A DNA stretch of 64,000 bases from UBA6109 sp035366835 (GTDB taxonomy: Bacteria > Desulfobacterota > Syntrophia > Syntrophales > UBA6109), in the NCBI GenBank assembly GCA_035366835.1, contig DAOSIS010000006.1, forward strand, positions 1 through 64,000. Direction: 5' to 3'. Positions 51,902 to 60,650 of the stretch are shown in pieces. Position 1 is the stretch's first letter, and each line of letters opens with the position of its first letter. The translations under genes were made by a program, and so were the position numbers. The notes beneath the pieces were generated by a model that saw only the letters and a list, made by a program, of their open reading frames with translations, ran no database searches and was not told the DNA's origin.

Positions 51902-54145
51902 GTGAAAAGGTTTCTGATGTTCAGTTTGCCGATTCTGCTCATCATCTCCGTCATATTCGCCGTTTTCGGTTTCCTGCAGGCACGCTCCGTTCAGGAGCGG
52001 CTCATCGACGAGGTCAAGCGCAGGGCAAGGGCCGTGGCCGAGAGCATGGAGCTTTCCGCCGGCCAGATCCTGTCGACAAGGGATTTTCGAAGAGCCCAGC
52101 GCCTGATCGACAAATTCGAAACCCGCGAGCGTTTGCAGGGGTGCGTCCTGTACGACGCGGACGGAAAGCTCTTCGTCATCACGAAGCGATTCTCGGAATG
52201 GAAGGACAACAAGAGGCCCTACCTCCGGCAGGTCATCGAAACAAAGAGCCCCCGGGGCGAGCTGGCAAAAGTCGGGGAACATACCGTGTACAGCTACGCC
52301 TATCCCGTTCTGGACGATGACGGTGAAATCCTCGGCCTTGTCGAGGTCATCTACGATACGGCTTACATATTTACACGCCTGTCGGAGCTCTGGAAACGGA
52401 TCAGCGTCACCCTGATCGTCCTGATCCTGTCCATCATGCTCGTCTCTCTGCTGACACTTCGTCAGTTTTTCGTGGTCCCGGTCCAGCGCCTGACGGAATG
52501 GTTCAAACACTTTCAAAAAGGAGACACCGATGCAAAACCTCCCATCCGCGATACGGGAGAGTTGGGCAAGCTCGCCGAGGAGGTGGAGCAGGTGGCCCTG
52601 AGCCTGCGCATCGCCCGCCGGTCCATCATCGAAAACGCCCAGGAACGCATCGGGAAGGAGGATCTTTGGACGGAAAAGCGCCTCCGGGATCTGGTCATCG
52701 CAAGAATTGGAGAAAACGCCTTCTTCGTCGTCTCCAACCGGGAACCGTACCTCCATGTTTTTGACGCGGAGAGGAACGAGACCCGGGTCATGTTCCCGGC
52801 CAGCGGGGTGGTGACGGCGATCGACCCCATTCTGCGGGCCTGCGGGGGGACCTGGGTGGCCCACGGCAGCGGCAACGCCGACCGGCGGTTCGTCAACTCC
52901 CGGGACAAGCTCGGCGCTCCGCCCGGGGATGAACGGTACATCCTGAAGAGGGTCTGGCTGACCAAGGGGGAAGAAGAGGGATACTATTACGGATTTGCCA
53001 ACGAAGGGCTGTGGCCCCTGTGCCACGTCACCCACACGCGGCCGATTTTCCGGGAAGATGACTGGCAGATGTACCGAAAAGTCAACGAGAAGTTCGCCGA
53101 TGCCCTTCTCGAAGAGCTCCCGGCGGACAACCCTCTCGTCTTCATTCAAGATTACCACTTCACGCTGCTGCCGTTGATGATCAAGAAGAAACGCCCCGAT
53201 GCGATCGTCGCCCTGTTCTGGCATATCCCCTGGCCCAATCCGGAGGTCTTTTCGATCTGCCCCTATCAGGAGGAGATTCTGGAAGGGATGCTCGGCTGCG
53301 ACCTGATCGGCTTCCATGTCCAGAACCACTGCAACAACTTTCTGGACACGGCCAACCGCCTGATGGAATCCCGCGTCGATGCGGAAAAGTTCAGCGTCGT
53401 GAGGAGCGGCCGGGAGAGTCTTGTCCGGGCCTTTCCCATCAGCGTGGACATGAACGTTTTCGGGACGCCCTCGGAGAAGGTCCTGATGCAGAAGGAAAAA
53501 ATCCGCGAGGAGTTGAATTTGGCCGATAAGGTTGTAGCGGTCAGCGTGGAGAGGATCGATTATACGAAAGGCATCGTCGAGAGGCTCATGGCCATTGATC
53601 GGTTCCTGGAGAAGTATCCGGAGTTCAGGAACCGGTTCGTTTTCATCCAGATCGCAGCGCCCAGCCGCACCCACATCAAGCGTTATCACGATCTCCTCGG
53701 GGAGATCGAAGAACTGATCGAACGGAAGAACTGGAAATATTCGGACGGTGACTGGAGCCCCATCGTGTACCTCAAGCGGCAGTTTACCCATGAGGAGATC
53801 AACCCGTACTACCAACTGGCCGACCTGTGCATCGTCAGTTCCCTCCACGACGGCATGAACCTCGTGGCCAAGGAGTTCATCGCCGCCAAGGCCGATCTGT
53901 CGGGAATCCTCCTCCTGAGCCGCTTCACCGGGGCGGCCCGGGAGTTGACCGATGCCGTGCAGATCAATCCCTATGCGATCGAGGAGTTCGCCGAGAGAAT
54001 CAGGGACGCCATCGAAATGCCGGTCGAGGAAAAACAGCGCCGAATGGCGCGGATGAGGGAAATCGTCGGCAAGAACAATGTGTTTTTCTGGGCCGCGAAC
54101 ATCATCGAGGAGCTGACGGCAATGAAACAGGACAAGAGGGGATGA
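51902..54145 (+). CDS. otsA: Membrane-anchored sensor-HAMP-trehalose-6-phosphate synthase fusion
   Basis: The 747-residue protein joins two parts. Residues 1-245 look like a sensor: TM1 (5-25), an extracytoplasmic region (28-165), TM2 (167-188) and a HAMP-like linker (189-242, with VVPVQRLTEWF and a coiled coil). Residues ~273-740 are a GT20 synthase: SNREPY, IQDYHFTLLP, HIPWPNPEVF, DLIGFHVQNH, VERIDYTKG, and the donor site LHDGMNLVAKEF. The enzyme makes trehalose-6-phosphate from a nucleotide-glucose and glucose-6-phosphate. The frame is continuous. Its TGA overlaps the otsB ATG. Confidence 0.9.
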   Translation: MKRFLMFSLPILLIISVIFAVFGFLQARSVQERLIDEVKRRARAVAESMELSAGQILSTRDFRRAQRLIDKFETRERLQGCVLYDADGKLFVITKRFSEWKDNKRPYLRQVIETKSPRGELAKVGEHTVYSYAYPVLDDDGEILGLVEVIYDTAYIFTRLSELWKRISVTLIVLILSIMLVSLLTLRQFFVVPVQRLTEWFKHFQKGDTDAKPPIRDTGELGKLAEEVEQVALSLRIARRSIIENAQERIGKEDLWTEKRLRDLVIARIGENAFFVVSNREPYLHVFDAERNETRVMFPASGVVTAIDPILRACGGTWVAHGSGNADRRFVNSRDKLGAPPGDERYILKRVWLTKGEEEGYYYGFANEGLWPLCHVTHTRPIFREDDWQMYRKVNEKFADALLEELPADNPLVFIQDYHFTLLPLMIKKKRPDAIVALFWHIPWPNPEVFSICPYQEEILEGMLGCDLIGFHVQNHCNNFLDTANRLMESRVDAEKFSVVRSGRESLVRAFPISVDMNVFGTPSEKVLMQKEKIREELNLADKVVAVSVERIDYTKGIVERLMAIDRFLEKYPEFRNRFVFIQIAAPSRTHIKRYHDLLGEIEELIERKNWKYSDGDWSPIVYLKRQFTHEEINPYYQLADLCIVSSLHDGMNLVAKEFIAAKADLSGILLLSRFTGAARELTDAVQINPYAIEEFAERIRDAIEMPVEEKQRRMARMREIVGKNNVFFWAANIIEELTAMKQDKRG

Positions 54146-54945
54146 GCGCCGTGCCGCATCTTCTGGAGGCGTGGGAGGAACTGGAGACGGATCTGGCAAG
54201 GAGATTCCTCTACCTGTTTCTCGATTACGATGGAACCCTGTCGCCCATTGTCAGGGATCCCGGGAAGGCGGTCCTCTCCCTTTGCATGAAAAAGCGGTTG
54301 GCGCGGCTGTCCGCGGACGGCCGGTGCAGGATCGCCATCATCAGCGGAAGGTCCCTGGCGGATGTCCGAAACCGGGTCGGCATCGCCGGCATCGTTTACG
54401 GAGGCAATCACGGCCTGGAAGTGGAGGGACCGGATACGGCCTTCCGATACCCCGTGCCCGAAGCATCGCTCAGGGCCCTCGATGAAGTGCGGGAGAGGCT
54501 GGAGCGCACCCTTTCCCCTGTTTACGGGGCGTCTGTGGAGGACAAACACTCGACGCTGACCGTTCACTTCCGGAACGTGAAACGCGGGGAAATTTCCGCC
54601 GTGATGCATGCCGTTTCGGATGCGGTCCGACCGTTCCTCTCCAGGGAGGAGATCGTTTTGCGGGCAGGCAAGGAGGTCTGCGAAATAAGGCCGGCCGTCC
54701 AATGGGACAAAGGAAAAACGGTCCTGTGGCTCCTGGAGCGCTGCACCAACGCCGGGGGAGAAAGGCCATGGCCGGTCTGCATCGGCGACGACCAGACGGA
54801 CGAAGACGCCTTCCTGGCGGTCAAGGACAGGGGCCTGACGGTGTTCGTGGGGAAGCCCGCGGGCACCGGGGCGCACTACCATCTCCGAAACATCGGGGAT
54901 GTGGCTGAACTTCTCGGAAGACTCGCAAAGATCAGAAAGGTGTGA
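54142..54945 (+). CDS. otsB: Trehalose-6-phosphate phosphatase
   Basis: The 267-residue HAD phosphatase has motif I FLDYDGTLSPI (nucleophile Asp near residue 28), motif II IISGRSL, GGNHGLEVEG and motif IV CIGDDQTDEDAF. It converts trehalose-6-phosphate to trehalose. ATGA overlap with the synthase gene implies coupling. Confidence 0.94.
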   Translation: MSAVPHLLEAWEELETDLARRFLYLFLDYDGTLSPIVRDPGKAVLSLCMKKRLARLSADGRCRIAIISGRSLADVRNRVGIAGIVYGGNHGLEVEGPDTAFRYPVPEASLRALDEVRERLERTLSPVYGASVEDKHSTLTVHFRNVKRGEISAVMHAVSDAVRPFLSREEIVLRAGKEVCEIRPAVQWDKGKTVLWLLERCTNAGGERPWPVCIGDDQTDEDAFLAVKDRGLTVFVGKPAGTGAHYHLRNIGDVAELLGRLAKIRKV

Positions 54946-54949
54946 CAGG

Positions 54950-55618
54950 ATGGGAAAAACAGCAAGAGCGGCCGAACCCTTCCGGTTCTATACGCGCCTG
55001 CACCTGACGGAATTGACCGGCCTGAGGGCCAACAGCCTGGTCCAGTTTGTGCGCCAGTTGAAGTCCATTCCGGGCGGCAGCATCTACTACCATACCCATC
55101 GCTTTCTCCAACAGCACCAGCACCTCTCTCCAGAACCGCCCAACGATTTCGCCTACTGGGTTCAGGAAATTCTCGGCGAGGCGGAGCTGGGAGAACGCCT
55201 CGCCAGCATCGACATCATCCAGTTCTCGACCATCCGCAACCTCCGGGAAAGGATCATCGAGACCATCGAGGATTATCTTGCCCAGCATCCCGAGGCAGGG
55301 ACACGCTTCTCCCGGGAAAGCGGGGAGTTCCACTTCAAAAAGGCCGTCAGTTTCATTTTACCCACGCGGTACGTCAGTTACGATCTCGGCGAGTTCATGG
55401 ATACCCTGAAGCGGATCACGACGGACTCCATCTACTTTCATATCTTCGAGGCCAGACTCCGGCTCGAAAAGAAGACGAATGACTTTTCGAACTGGATCGA
55501 AACCGCCGTTGGCAACAGGGAGCTGGCCCTCGCCATTGCCCGGCTCGACCCCTATGTCTATACGCTCGAGGATTTGAGGCGTACCATCATTCACCTGGTC
55601 GGGAAGGAGATACGTTAA
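54950..55618 (+). CDS. DUF5752 family protein
   Basis: The 222-residue protein is soluble, mostly helical, with a duplicated look: FRFYTRLHLTELTGLRA... IYYHTHRFLQQHQ in the first half and VSYDLGEFMDTLKRI...IYFHIFEARLRLEKKTNDFSNWI in the second. This matches the DUF5752 family as I recall it, which is found beside trehalose glycosyltransferase genes. Function unknown. It lies 4 bp after otsB and 2 bp before the next gene. Confidence 0.7.
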   Translation: MGKTARAAEPFRFYTRLHLTELTGLRANSLVQFVRQLKSIPGGSIYYHTHRFLQQHQHLSPEPPNDFAYWVQEILGEAELGERLASIDIIQFSTIRNLRERIIETIEDYLAQHPEAGTRFSRESGEFHFKKAVSFILPTRYVSYDLGEFMDTLKRITTDSIYFHIFEARLRLEKKTNDFSNWIETAVGNRELALAIARLDPYVYTLEDLRRTIIHLVGKEIR

Positions 55619-55620
55619 CC

Positions 55621-56832
55621 ATGGCGCAGATCGATGACTACATCCCGATCGTCGGGGAGTCCGTGGTGGAGGACCTGAGGCTCATCGCCTCCCGCCTGAA
55701 GGGAAAGAGGATACGGAATGTCAATTCCACAGCCGTGGGCGGCGGTGTGGCGGAAATTCTCAACCGGATGGTGCCACTTTGGCGGGAGCTGGAGTTGGAC
55801 GTGCATTGGGATGTGATCAGGGGAGGCGAACAATTCTTCGAGGTGACGAAGAAATTCCACAATGCCCTGCACGGCGGACCGGTCGATATCGGCGAGAACG
55901 ATTTTGAAATATTCATGGAGACGAGCCGGAAAAACATGGAGGAGATGGACATCTCCGGAGACGTCCTTCTCATTCACGATCCCCAGCCGATTGTCCTGGT
56001 GAAAAAGAGGGCGGACAACAAATGGATCTGGCGCTGCCATATCGACATGTCCAACCCCGAGCAGAAGGTCTGGAGATTTCTGAAGGATTTTGTCGTGCAG
56101 TACGATGCGGCCGTGTTTTCCGCGGCCTCCTTTTCCCGGAAGCTGCCCATCCGGCAGTTTCTCATTTCTCCATCCATCGATCCTCTCAGCGACAAGAACC
56201 GGGAGCTGCCCCGGGAGTTCATCGACAGTGTTCTGGAGAAGTACGGCATTCTCACGGACAAACCGCTCATGACCCAGATCTCCCGTTTCGACCGCCTGAA
56301 AGACCCCCTTGGCGTCATCGCGGCCTATCGTCTGGTGAAAAAATACATCGACTGCCGCCTCCTGCTGGCCGGCGGAACGGCGACGGATGATCCGGAGGGG
56401 CAGAGGGTCTTCGAAGAGGTGACGGAAGCAGCCCACAGGGACCCCGACATCAAGATCCTCTCCATGCCCCAGAACGATCTTGAGATCAACGCCCTGCAGA
56501 GAGCATCGACGGTAATTGTCCAGAAATCTCTGAAGGAGGGGTTCGGGCTGACCGTTTCGGAGGCCCTCTGGAAGGCGAAACCGGTCGTCGCCTCCAATGT
56601 CGGCGGCATTCCCTTGCAGATAAAAGACAAATATTCCGGATTGTTGTGCTACTCCCCAGAGGGGGCGGCCTTTGCCGTGAAACAGTTTCTCTCCAGCCCG
56701 GACTTTGCACGGAGAATCGGCGAGAACGGACGCCAACACGTCAAAAACAACTTCCTGATCACCCGGCATCTTCGGGATTACATGCTCCTGTTTCTCTCAC
56801 TCTACCATGGGGAGAACATCGTCTATCTGTGA
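55621..56832 (+). CDS. treT: TreT-like trehalose glycosyltransferase (GT4)
   Basis: The 403-residue GT-B protein has the TreT-type N terminus with NSTAVGGGVAEIL, IHDPQP, WRCHIDMSNP, then SRFDRLKDP and the donor site KEGFGLTVSEALWKAKPVVA. TreT makes trehalose from a nucleotide-glucose and free glucose in one reversible step. Its presence beside otsAB gives two routes to the same sugar. The exact donor cannot be read from sequence. Confidence 0.85.
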   Translation: MAQIDDYIPIVGESVVEDLRLIASRLKGKRIRNVNSTAVGGGVAEILNRMVPLWRELELDVHWDVIRGGEQFFEVTKKFHNALHGGPVDIGENDFEIFMETSRKNMEEMDISGDVLLIHDPQPIVLVKKRADNKWIWRCHIDMSNPEQKVWRFLKDFVVQYDAAVFSAASFSRKLPIRQFLISPSIDPLSDKNRELPREFIDSVLEKYGILTDKPLMTQISRFDRLKDPLGVIAAYRLVKKYIDCRLLLAGGTATDDPEGQRVFEEVTEAAHRDPDIKILSMPQNDLEINALQRASTVIVQKSLKEGFGLTVSEALWKAKPVVASNVGGIPLQIKDKYSGLLCYSPEGAAFAVKQFLSSPDFARRIGENGRQHVKNNFLITRHLRDYMLLFLSLYHGENIVYL

Positions 56833-57071
56833 GAATATCGGGTGGGCATGCGGCGGCTTTCATGCCCTAATGCCGCTGCCCCGTGACTCATACTCCGGCC
56901 ACGCAAAAGCAATTTCCTATCAATGGGACAGGCACGGCAGCGGGCTGTCGCGCAGCGGGCAGGGTTATTTCGAATTGCGGCGGCTGAAGGATCCCCAGGG
57001 TGGAAAAATCCCCGCCTCTCTTCGATTTCGGGCGTCCGGCAGCCCGATGCGTCTCGTCGGGAAACCGTATT

Positions 57072-57746
57072 TCAGGAAGAAGATCCGCCGTGAACGGACT
57101 CGGATCCCATGGTCTGCTTCGGCCACCAGACGCATCTCCGTCCGCCGTCGATTCCGAGGCGGCCGAAGATCTCCCGGATGCGGGCCCGGGCCTTGTCCTG
57201 GCAGTCGTCGGCCAACGACCGCCCACGGGCGTCGACCCCGACGACAAGCGGTCCCATCCGCTCCGCCTGCACAACCCAGATTGCCTCCGGGACGCCGAGC
57301 TCCAGCCAATGGACTTCCTCGACGAGCGCGACCCGCTTCGCATACACTGCGGCGCATCCTCCCGTGGCGACCAGATAGACCGACCCCTTCTCGCGCATCG
57401 CCGCCGTCGCCGCCCTGCCCATGTTTCCCTTGCCGATGGTGAACCGGACGTCCAGGCGCCGGATCAGCTCCGTCCCCAGCGCGCCGAAGCGGGAGCTTGA
57501 CGTCGGACCGGCGGAAACGAAATGCCAGCCCTCTCCCTCCCGGCGTACAATGGGGCCGCAATGCCAGATGCAGCCCTCCTTCAGATCAAAGGGAAGGGTT
57601 TCACCCCGATCCAGCATCTCCAGCGCCCGGCGATGCCCCATGTCGCGCATGGTATGCATCCTGCCCGAGAGATACACCACGTCTCCGACGGAAAGCGCCC
57701 TCACCTGCGATTCGCTTGCCGGTATGGACAAGTTCCATTCTCTCAT
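57072..57746 (-). CDS. Class I fumarate hydratase, beta subunit
   Basis: The 224-residue protein matches the C-terminal domain of Fe-S hydro-lyases: VGDVVYLSGRMHTMRDMGHRRALE, CGPIV, GPTSSSRFG, IGKGNM, and VATGGCAAVYAKRV. It forms a heterodimer with the alpha subunit encoded upstream (4-bp overlap). Fumarate is the most likely substrate; L-tartrate dehydratases are close relatives. The 239-bp gap to treT has a GGGCATG/CATGCCC hairpin (56844-56867) but no gene. Confidence 0.87.
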   Translation of the reverse strand: MREWNLSIPASESQVRALSVGDVVYLSGRMHTMRDMGHRRALEMLDRGETLPFDLKEGCIWHCGPIVRREGEGWHFVSAGPTSSSRFGALGTELIRRLDVRFTIGKGNMGRAATAAMREKGSVYLVATGGCAAVYAKRVALVEEVHWLELGVPEAIWVVQAERMGPLVVGVDARGRSLADDCQDKARARIREIFGRLGIDGGRRCVWWPKQTMGSESVHGGSSS

Positions 57747-58645
57747 GACAGCACCTCATGGGTCAGATAGACGACGCGGCCGTCGGGAAAGATGCGCGCC
57801 GCCGCGTACCGGTTCGCCCAGCACTGGAAGCAGATGCCGACCGGCGCGACGGCCGTGTGGGTCCCGCAGATTTCGAGGTGGACGGCCAGGGCCGTGGTGT
57901 CGCCGCCCAGCCCCATGGGCCCGATCCCGGTATCGTTGACGGCCTCCAGAATCTTGCGCTCCAAGGATGCAAGGGAAGGATCCTTGTGCAGGGCGCCCAC
58001 GGGGCTACGAAAGACGGCCTTCTTCGCCATGTGCAGGGCGATATCGCCCGTACCGCCCATACAGACGCCGATGATGTTCGGCGCACAGGCCTCTCCCTGC
58101 GCCATGAGAACGTTGTCCAGGACGCAGCGGATCAGGGCCTTCTCCATGTCCTCGCTGGTCACGACGAACGCCAGTGACGATTTCGCCTCCGCCCCGAAAC
58201 CCTTCGGGACGGCGAGAATCTCGATCACATCGCTTCCCGGATCCACATCCCAGTACACATGGGGCATGCCCCAGCCCACGTTTGTCCCCGGGTTTTCCAG
58301 CGTCAGGGGGTGGATGACGTTCGGGCGAAGGGGAACGTCCTTCGTCGCCCTCTTCACGGCCTCGGCCAGCGGCGCCCGGATGTCCGTCAACAGTCCGGAT
58401 TTCAACCCCCAGGAGACGAAGAAAAGCGGAACCCCCGTATCCTGGCAGATCCCCAGGTCATCCCGGCAGGCGACGTCGATGTTCTCCAGAATCGCCTGAA
58501 GCTGCGCCCTCGCTGTCACCGAGCGCTCGCGCTCCGCCGCCTCCCGGATCGCCGCCGTCACATCGGCGGGCAGGACCTTAGCCGACAGGCACAACAGCCT
58601 GTAGCCGACCTCCTCGAACAGCGTCGCGGTCTCCCGATCGTTCAT
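57743..58645 (-). CDS. Class I fumarate hydratase, alpha subunit
   Basis: The 300-residue protein carries ICQDTGVPLFFV, HPLTLENPGTNVGWGMP, CAPNIIGVCMGGTGDIA and GIGPMGLGGDTTALAVHLE, typical of the catalytic 4Fe-4S subunit with three cluster cysteines (C in ICQDTG, CMGG and the C-terminal ICFQCW region). It belongs to the anaerobic form of the TCA enzymes. GGAGGGAAGGG precedes the ATG at 58645. Confidence 0.9.
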   Translation of the reverse strand: MNDRETATLFEEVGYRLLCLSAKVLPADVTAAIREAAERERSVTARAQLQAILENIDVACRDDLGICQDTGVPLFFVSWGLKSGLLTDIRAPLAEAVKRATKDVPLRPNVIHPLTLENPGTNVGWGMPHVYWDVDPGSDVIEILAVPKGFGAEAKSSLAFVVTSEDMEKALIRCVLDNVLMAQGEACAPNIIGVCMGGTGDIALHMAKKAVFRSPVGALHKDPSLASLERKILEAVNDTGIGPMGLGGDTTALAVHLEICGTHTAVAPVGICFQCWANRYAAARIFPDGRVVYLTHEVLS

Positions 58646-58753
58646 CCCTTCCCTCCACCCCTTCCCCCGCGCAGGAACCCGTTCCTGACCGGTATCGAAG
58701 CATGAAGGCAGGCGGAACGCACGCAAGGAGGTCCCGCGAACCTTCCCAAGGCT

Positions 58754-58787
58754 AAAAAAAGGGACCATGCAGTCTGCATCGCCCCTT
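58754..58787 (-). terminator. Intrinsic terminator of the OmpA-family gene
   Basis: On the minus strand AAAGGG...ATGCA pairs with TGCAT...CCCTTT with a 3-bp internal loop, followed by a run of T, 18 bp after the stop codon. Confidence 0.65.
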
Positions 58788-58804
58788 TCGCGTTGAAGAT
58801 CCCG

Positions 58805-60088
58805 TCACTTCTTGATGACGAACTCGGCCGATGCCTCGACGCGGCGGTTCTGCTGCTTGCCTGCCTTGGTCTTGTTGTCCGCGATCGGCTTCGTCTCACC
58901 GAAGCCCTTCGCCGTCAGGCGCGCCGGATCGATGCCGTATTTCTTCACCAGCACGTTCTTGACCGCGTCGGCACGCTTCTGCGAGAGATTCATGTTGTAC
59001 TTCAGGGCACCGACGTTGTCCGTATGACCCTCGATCGCGATCTTCAGCTCCGGGTGCCCCGCCATCACGTCAGCCAGTTTCTCGATGTCATCCCCGTACT
59101 CCGGCTTCACGATCGCCTTGTCCGTATCGAACTGCACGTTCAGGGTCACGCGCCCCTTCTCGACGATCTGTTTTTCCATCGCCGCCGCTTTCGGCGCCAC
59201 CCGCGCCTCAGCCATCGGCGGAGGAGGCGGACATCCGTTCGCGTCCACCTTCACGCCCTTCTTCGTGTCCGGGCACTGGTCCAGATAATCCGGAACGCCG
59301 TCGAGGTCTGAATCCAGGGGACATCCGTTCGAATCCACCTTCACGCCCTTGGGCGTGTCGGGGCACTGGTCCAGGTAATCGTAAACCCCGTCCCCGTCCG
59401 TATCCAGGGGACATCCGTCCAGGTCCACTTTCACTCCCGCCGGTGTGTCGAGGCATTTGTCCAGATCGTTCGGAACCCCGTCGCCGTCCGTATCAAGCAC
59501 GACCGGCGCAGCCGCCGCTTCCCGCACGACCGCTTTCTCCGCCATCGGCTTCGAGCCGCCGAAAAGGAACGTCAATCCGAACGTCCATTCGAGGTTGTTC
59601 TCGATGCTCGCAAAACCCAGAACATGCCGCAGATCCGTCCGCAGCGCCACATTGTCCGTCAAAAAGTACTTCAGCCCCACCCCGTAATCGCCGGCAAAAT
59701 GCGTCGTGTCCGACTTCGGCGTGTTCCGGTAGTTCATCGTCTGACCGCCGAATCCCGCCGCCACGAAGGGTACCAGTTTCTTCTCAGGGGAAAAATGATA
59801 CAAAGCCTCCAAGCGGTAATTGTAGACATCCGTGTAACGGTCCGGCGCAACCTCCGTGTACTTCGTGTCCACGTAGCCCAGATCCATCTCCACGCCGAAA
59901 CGCTTCGTAAAATCGTAACCGAGCCGGACACCGTACGTGGGGCCGCTGTTCAGGTCCAGGTTCCCTTCGAACTTGTAAAGGCCGACGTAAGGAGAAATCG
60001 AGTACGCCCCCGGCCGCATCTCGCCGAAACCGTTCACCGCCGTGACGAGTATCCCGAAAACAATCAACGAACAGAATGTCTTCTTCAT
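58805..60088 (-). CDS. OmpA-family outer membrane protein with TSP3 calcium repeats
   Basis: The 427-residue protein has a signal peptide, an N-terminal eight-strand beta barrel (~22-205, ending GLTFLFGG), three thrombospondin type 3-like repeats (DTDGDGVPNDLDKCLDTP and two close copies, ~232-325), a proline-rich hinge and an OmpA C-terminal peptidoglycan-binding domain (FDTDKAIVKPEY, EGHTDNVG, LSQKRADAV, NRRVE). It links the outer membrane to peptidoglycan. GGGAGGT precedes the ATG. Confidence 0.94.
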   Translation of the reverse strand: MKKTFCSLIVFGILVTAVNGFGEMRPGAYSISPYVGLYKFEGNLDLNSGPTYGVRLGYDFTKRFGVEMDLGYVDTKYTEVAPDRYTDVYNYRLEALYHFSPEKKLVPFVAAGFGGQTMNYRNTPKSDTTHFAGDYGVGLKYFLTDNVALRTDLRHVLGFASIENNLEWTFGLTFLFGGSKPMAEKAVVREAAAAPVVLDTDGDGVPNDLDKCLDTPAGVKVDLDGCPLDTDGDGVYDYLDQCPDTPKGVKVDSNGCPLDSDLDGVPDYLDQCPDTKKGVKVDANGCPPPPPMAEARVAPKAAAMEKQIVEKGRVTLNVQFDTDKAIVKPEYGDDIEKLADVMAGHPELKIAIEGHTDNVGALKYNMNLSQKRADAVKNVLVKKYGIDPARLTAKGFGETKPIADNKTKAGKQQNRRVEASAEFVIKK

Positions 60089-60176
60089 GCCGGACCTCCC
60101 GTCTTGTTCTCCAATGACATACAGATTTGTCCGAAGAAACAGCCCGCCGCGCCTGTCGATCCGCAAAGGATGATTC

Positions 60177-60205
60177 ACTGTAACTCTCCGGCCGGCGATT
60201 GTCAA
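60177..60205 (-). promoter_or_regulatory. Promoter of the OmpA-family gene
   Basis: TTGACA (60205-60200), 17-bp spacer and TACAGT (60182-60177) on the minus strand, near consensus, ~90 bp before the start codon. Confidence 0.7.
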
Positions 60206-60238
60206 TCTTGCGGAGGAGGAGAGGATGGGCCGGGACTC

Positions 60239-60475
60239 TTCAGCGGCCGGGCAGTGAAATCCACCGGTCCATCTCCTTCAGCCAGGTCTTTTCCCGGTGG
60301 TCGAAGGTCCGGAAGACAATGGAATCCCGGTAGAGATAGAGTGAATTTGTCCAGATGACCGGACGGTTCATATTGGGGTGTGGATGTTCAGCACGCGGCC
60401 CTCGTAGAGATTGACGTCGTGGCGAAAGCTCGCTCGCTGCGGTGAGAGGTGGAGATGGCCCAAAGATCGACTCAG
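60239..60475 (-). pseudogene. Decayed metallophosphoesterase-like 3' fragment
   Basis: On the minus strand one frame reads GHLHLSPQRASF...NLYEGRVLNIHTP and then meets a stop; a one-base shift near 60373 restores NMNRPVIWTNSLYLYRDSIVF...MDRWISLPGR to a stop at 60240. The GHLH motif followed by such a tail resembles the C terminus of calcineurin-like phosphoesterases, but this is weak. The upstream part is lost at the repeat element at 60479. Probably a remnant. Confidence 0.4.
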
Positions 60476-60480
60476 GATAC

Positions 60481-60506
60481 CGCAGACGGGCGTTCCTCAA
60501 CAACCA
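60481..60506. repeat. Partial copy of the palindromic repeat (right end)
   Basis: The 20-mer CGCAGACGGGCGTTCCTCAA matches the right end of the full element (60618-60637) with one difference. It lies just left of the full copy, in the same orientation, so the locus holds one partial and one full unit. Confidence 0.65.
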
Positions 60507-60523
60507 TCCCGACATCCGCCTCA

Positions 60524-60643
60524 GGCTGTTCAAGAATGCCCGGATGCAAGGCCCCCGACGTCCCGAGCCCTGAGGCGTACTGGAGGTACGTTGAAGGGCG
60601 AAGGACGAGGGAAACGCCGCAGACGGGCGTTCTTCAAACAGCC
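60524..60643. repeat. ~120-bp interspersed palindromic repeat (MITE-like)
   Basis: The ends GGCTGTTCAAGAATGCCC and GGGCGTTCTTCAAACAGCC are imperfect inverted repeats. The middle has a CGTAC/GTACG hairpin within GAGGCGTACTGGAGGTACG. I recall similar elements in Geobacter-like genomes; that is memory, not a search. It ends 8 bp after the stop of the GspE-type gene and may terminate transcription. Confidence 0.7.
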
Positions 60644-60650
60644 GTCCCGG

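Noticed and set aside
50342..56832. Genomic island acquired by transfer
   Set aside because: Base use differs slightly in the first kilobase, but there is no integrase, tRNA junction or direct repeat at the edges.
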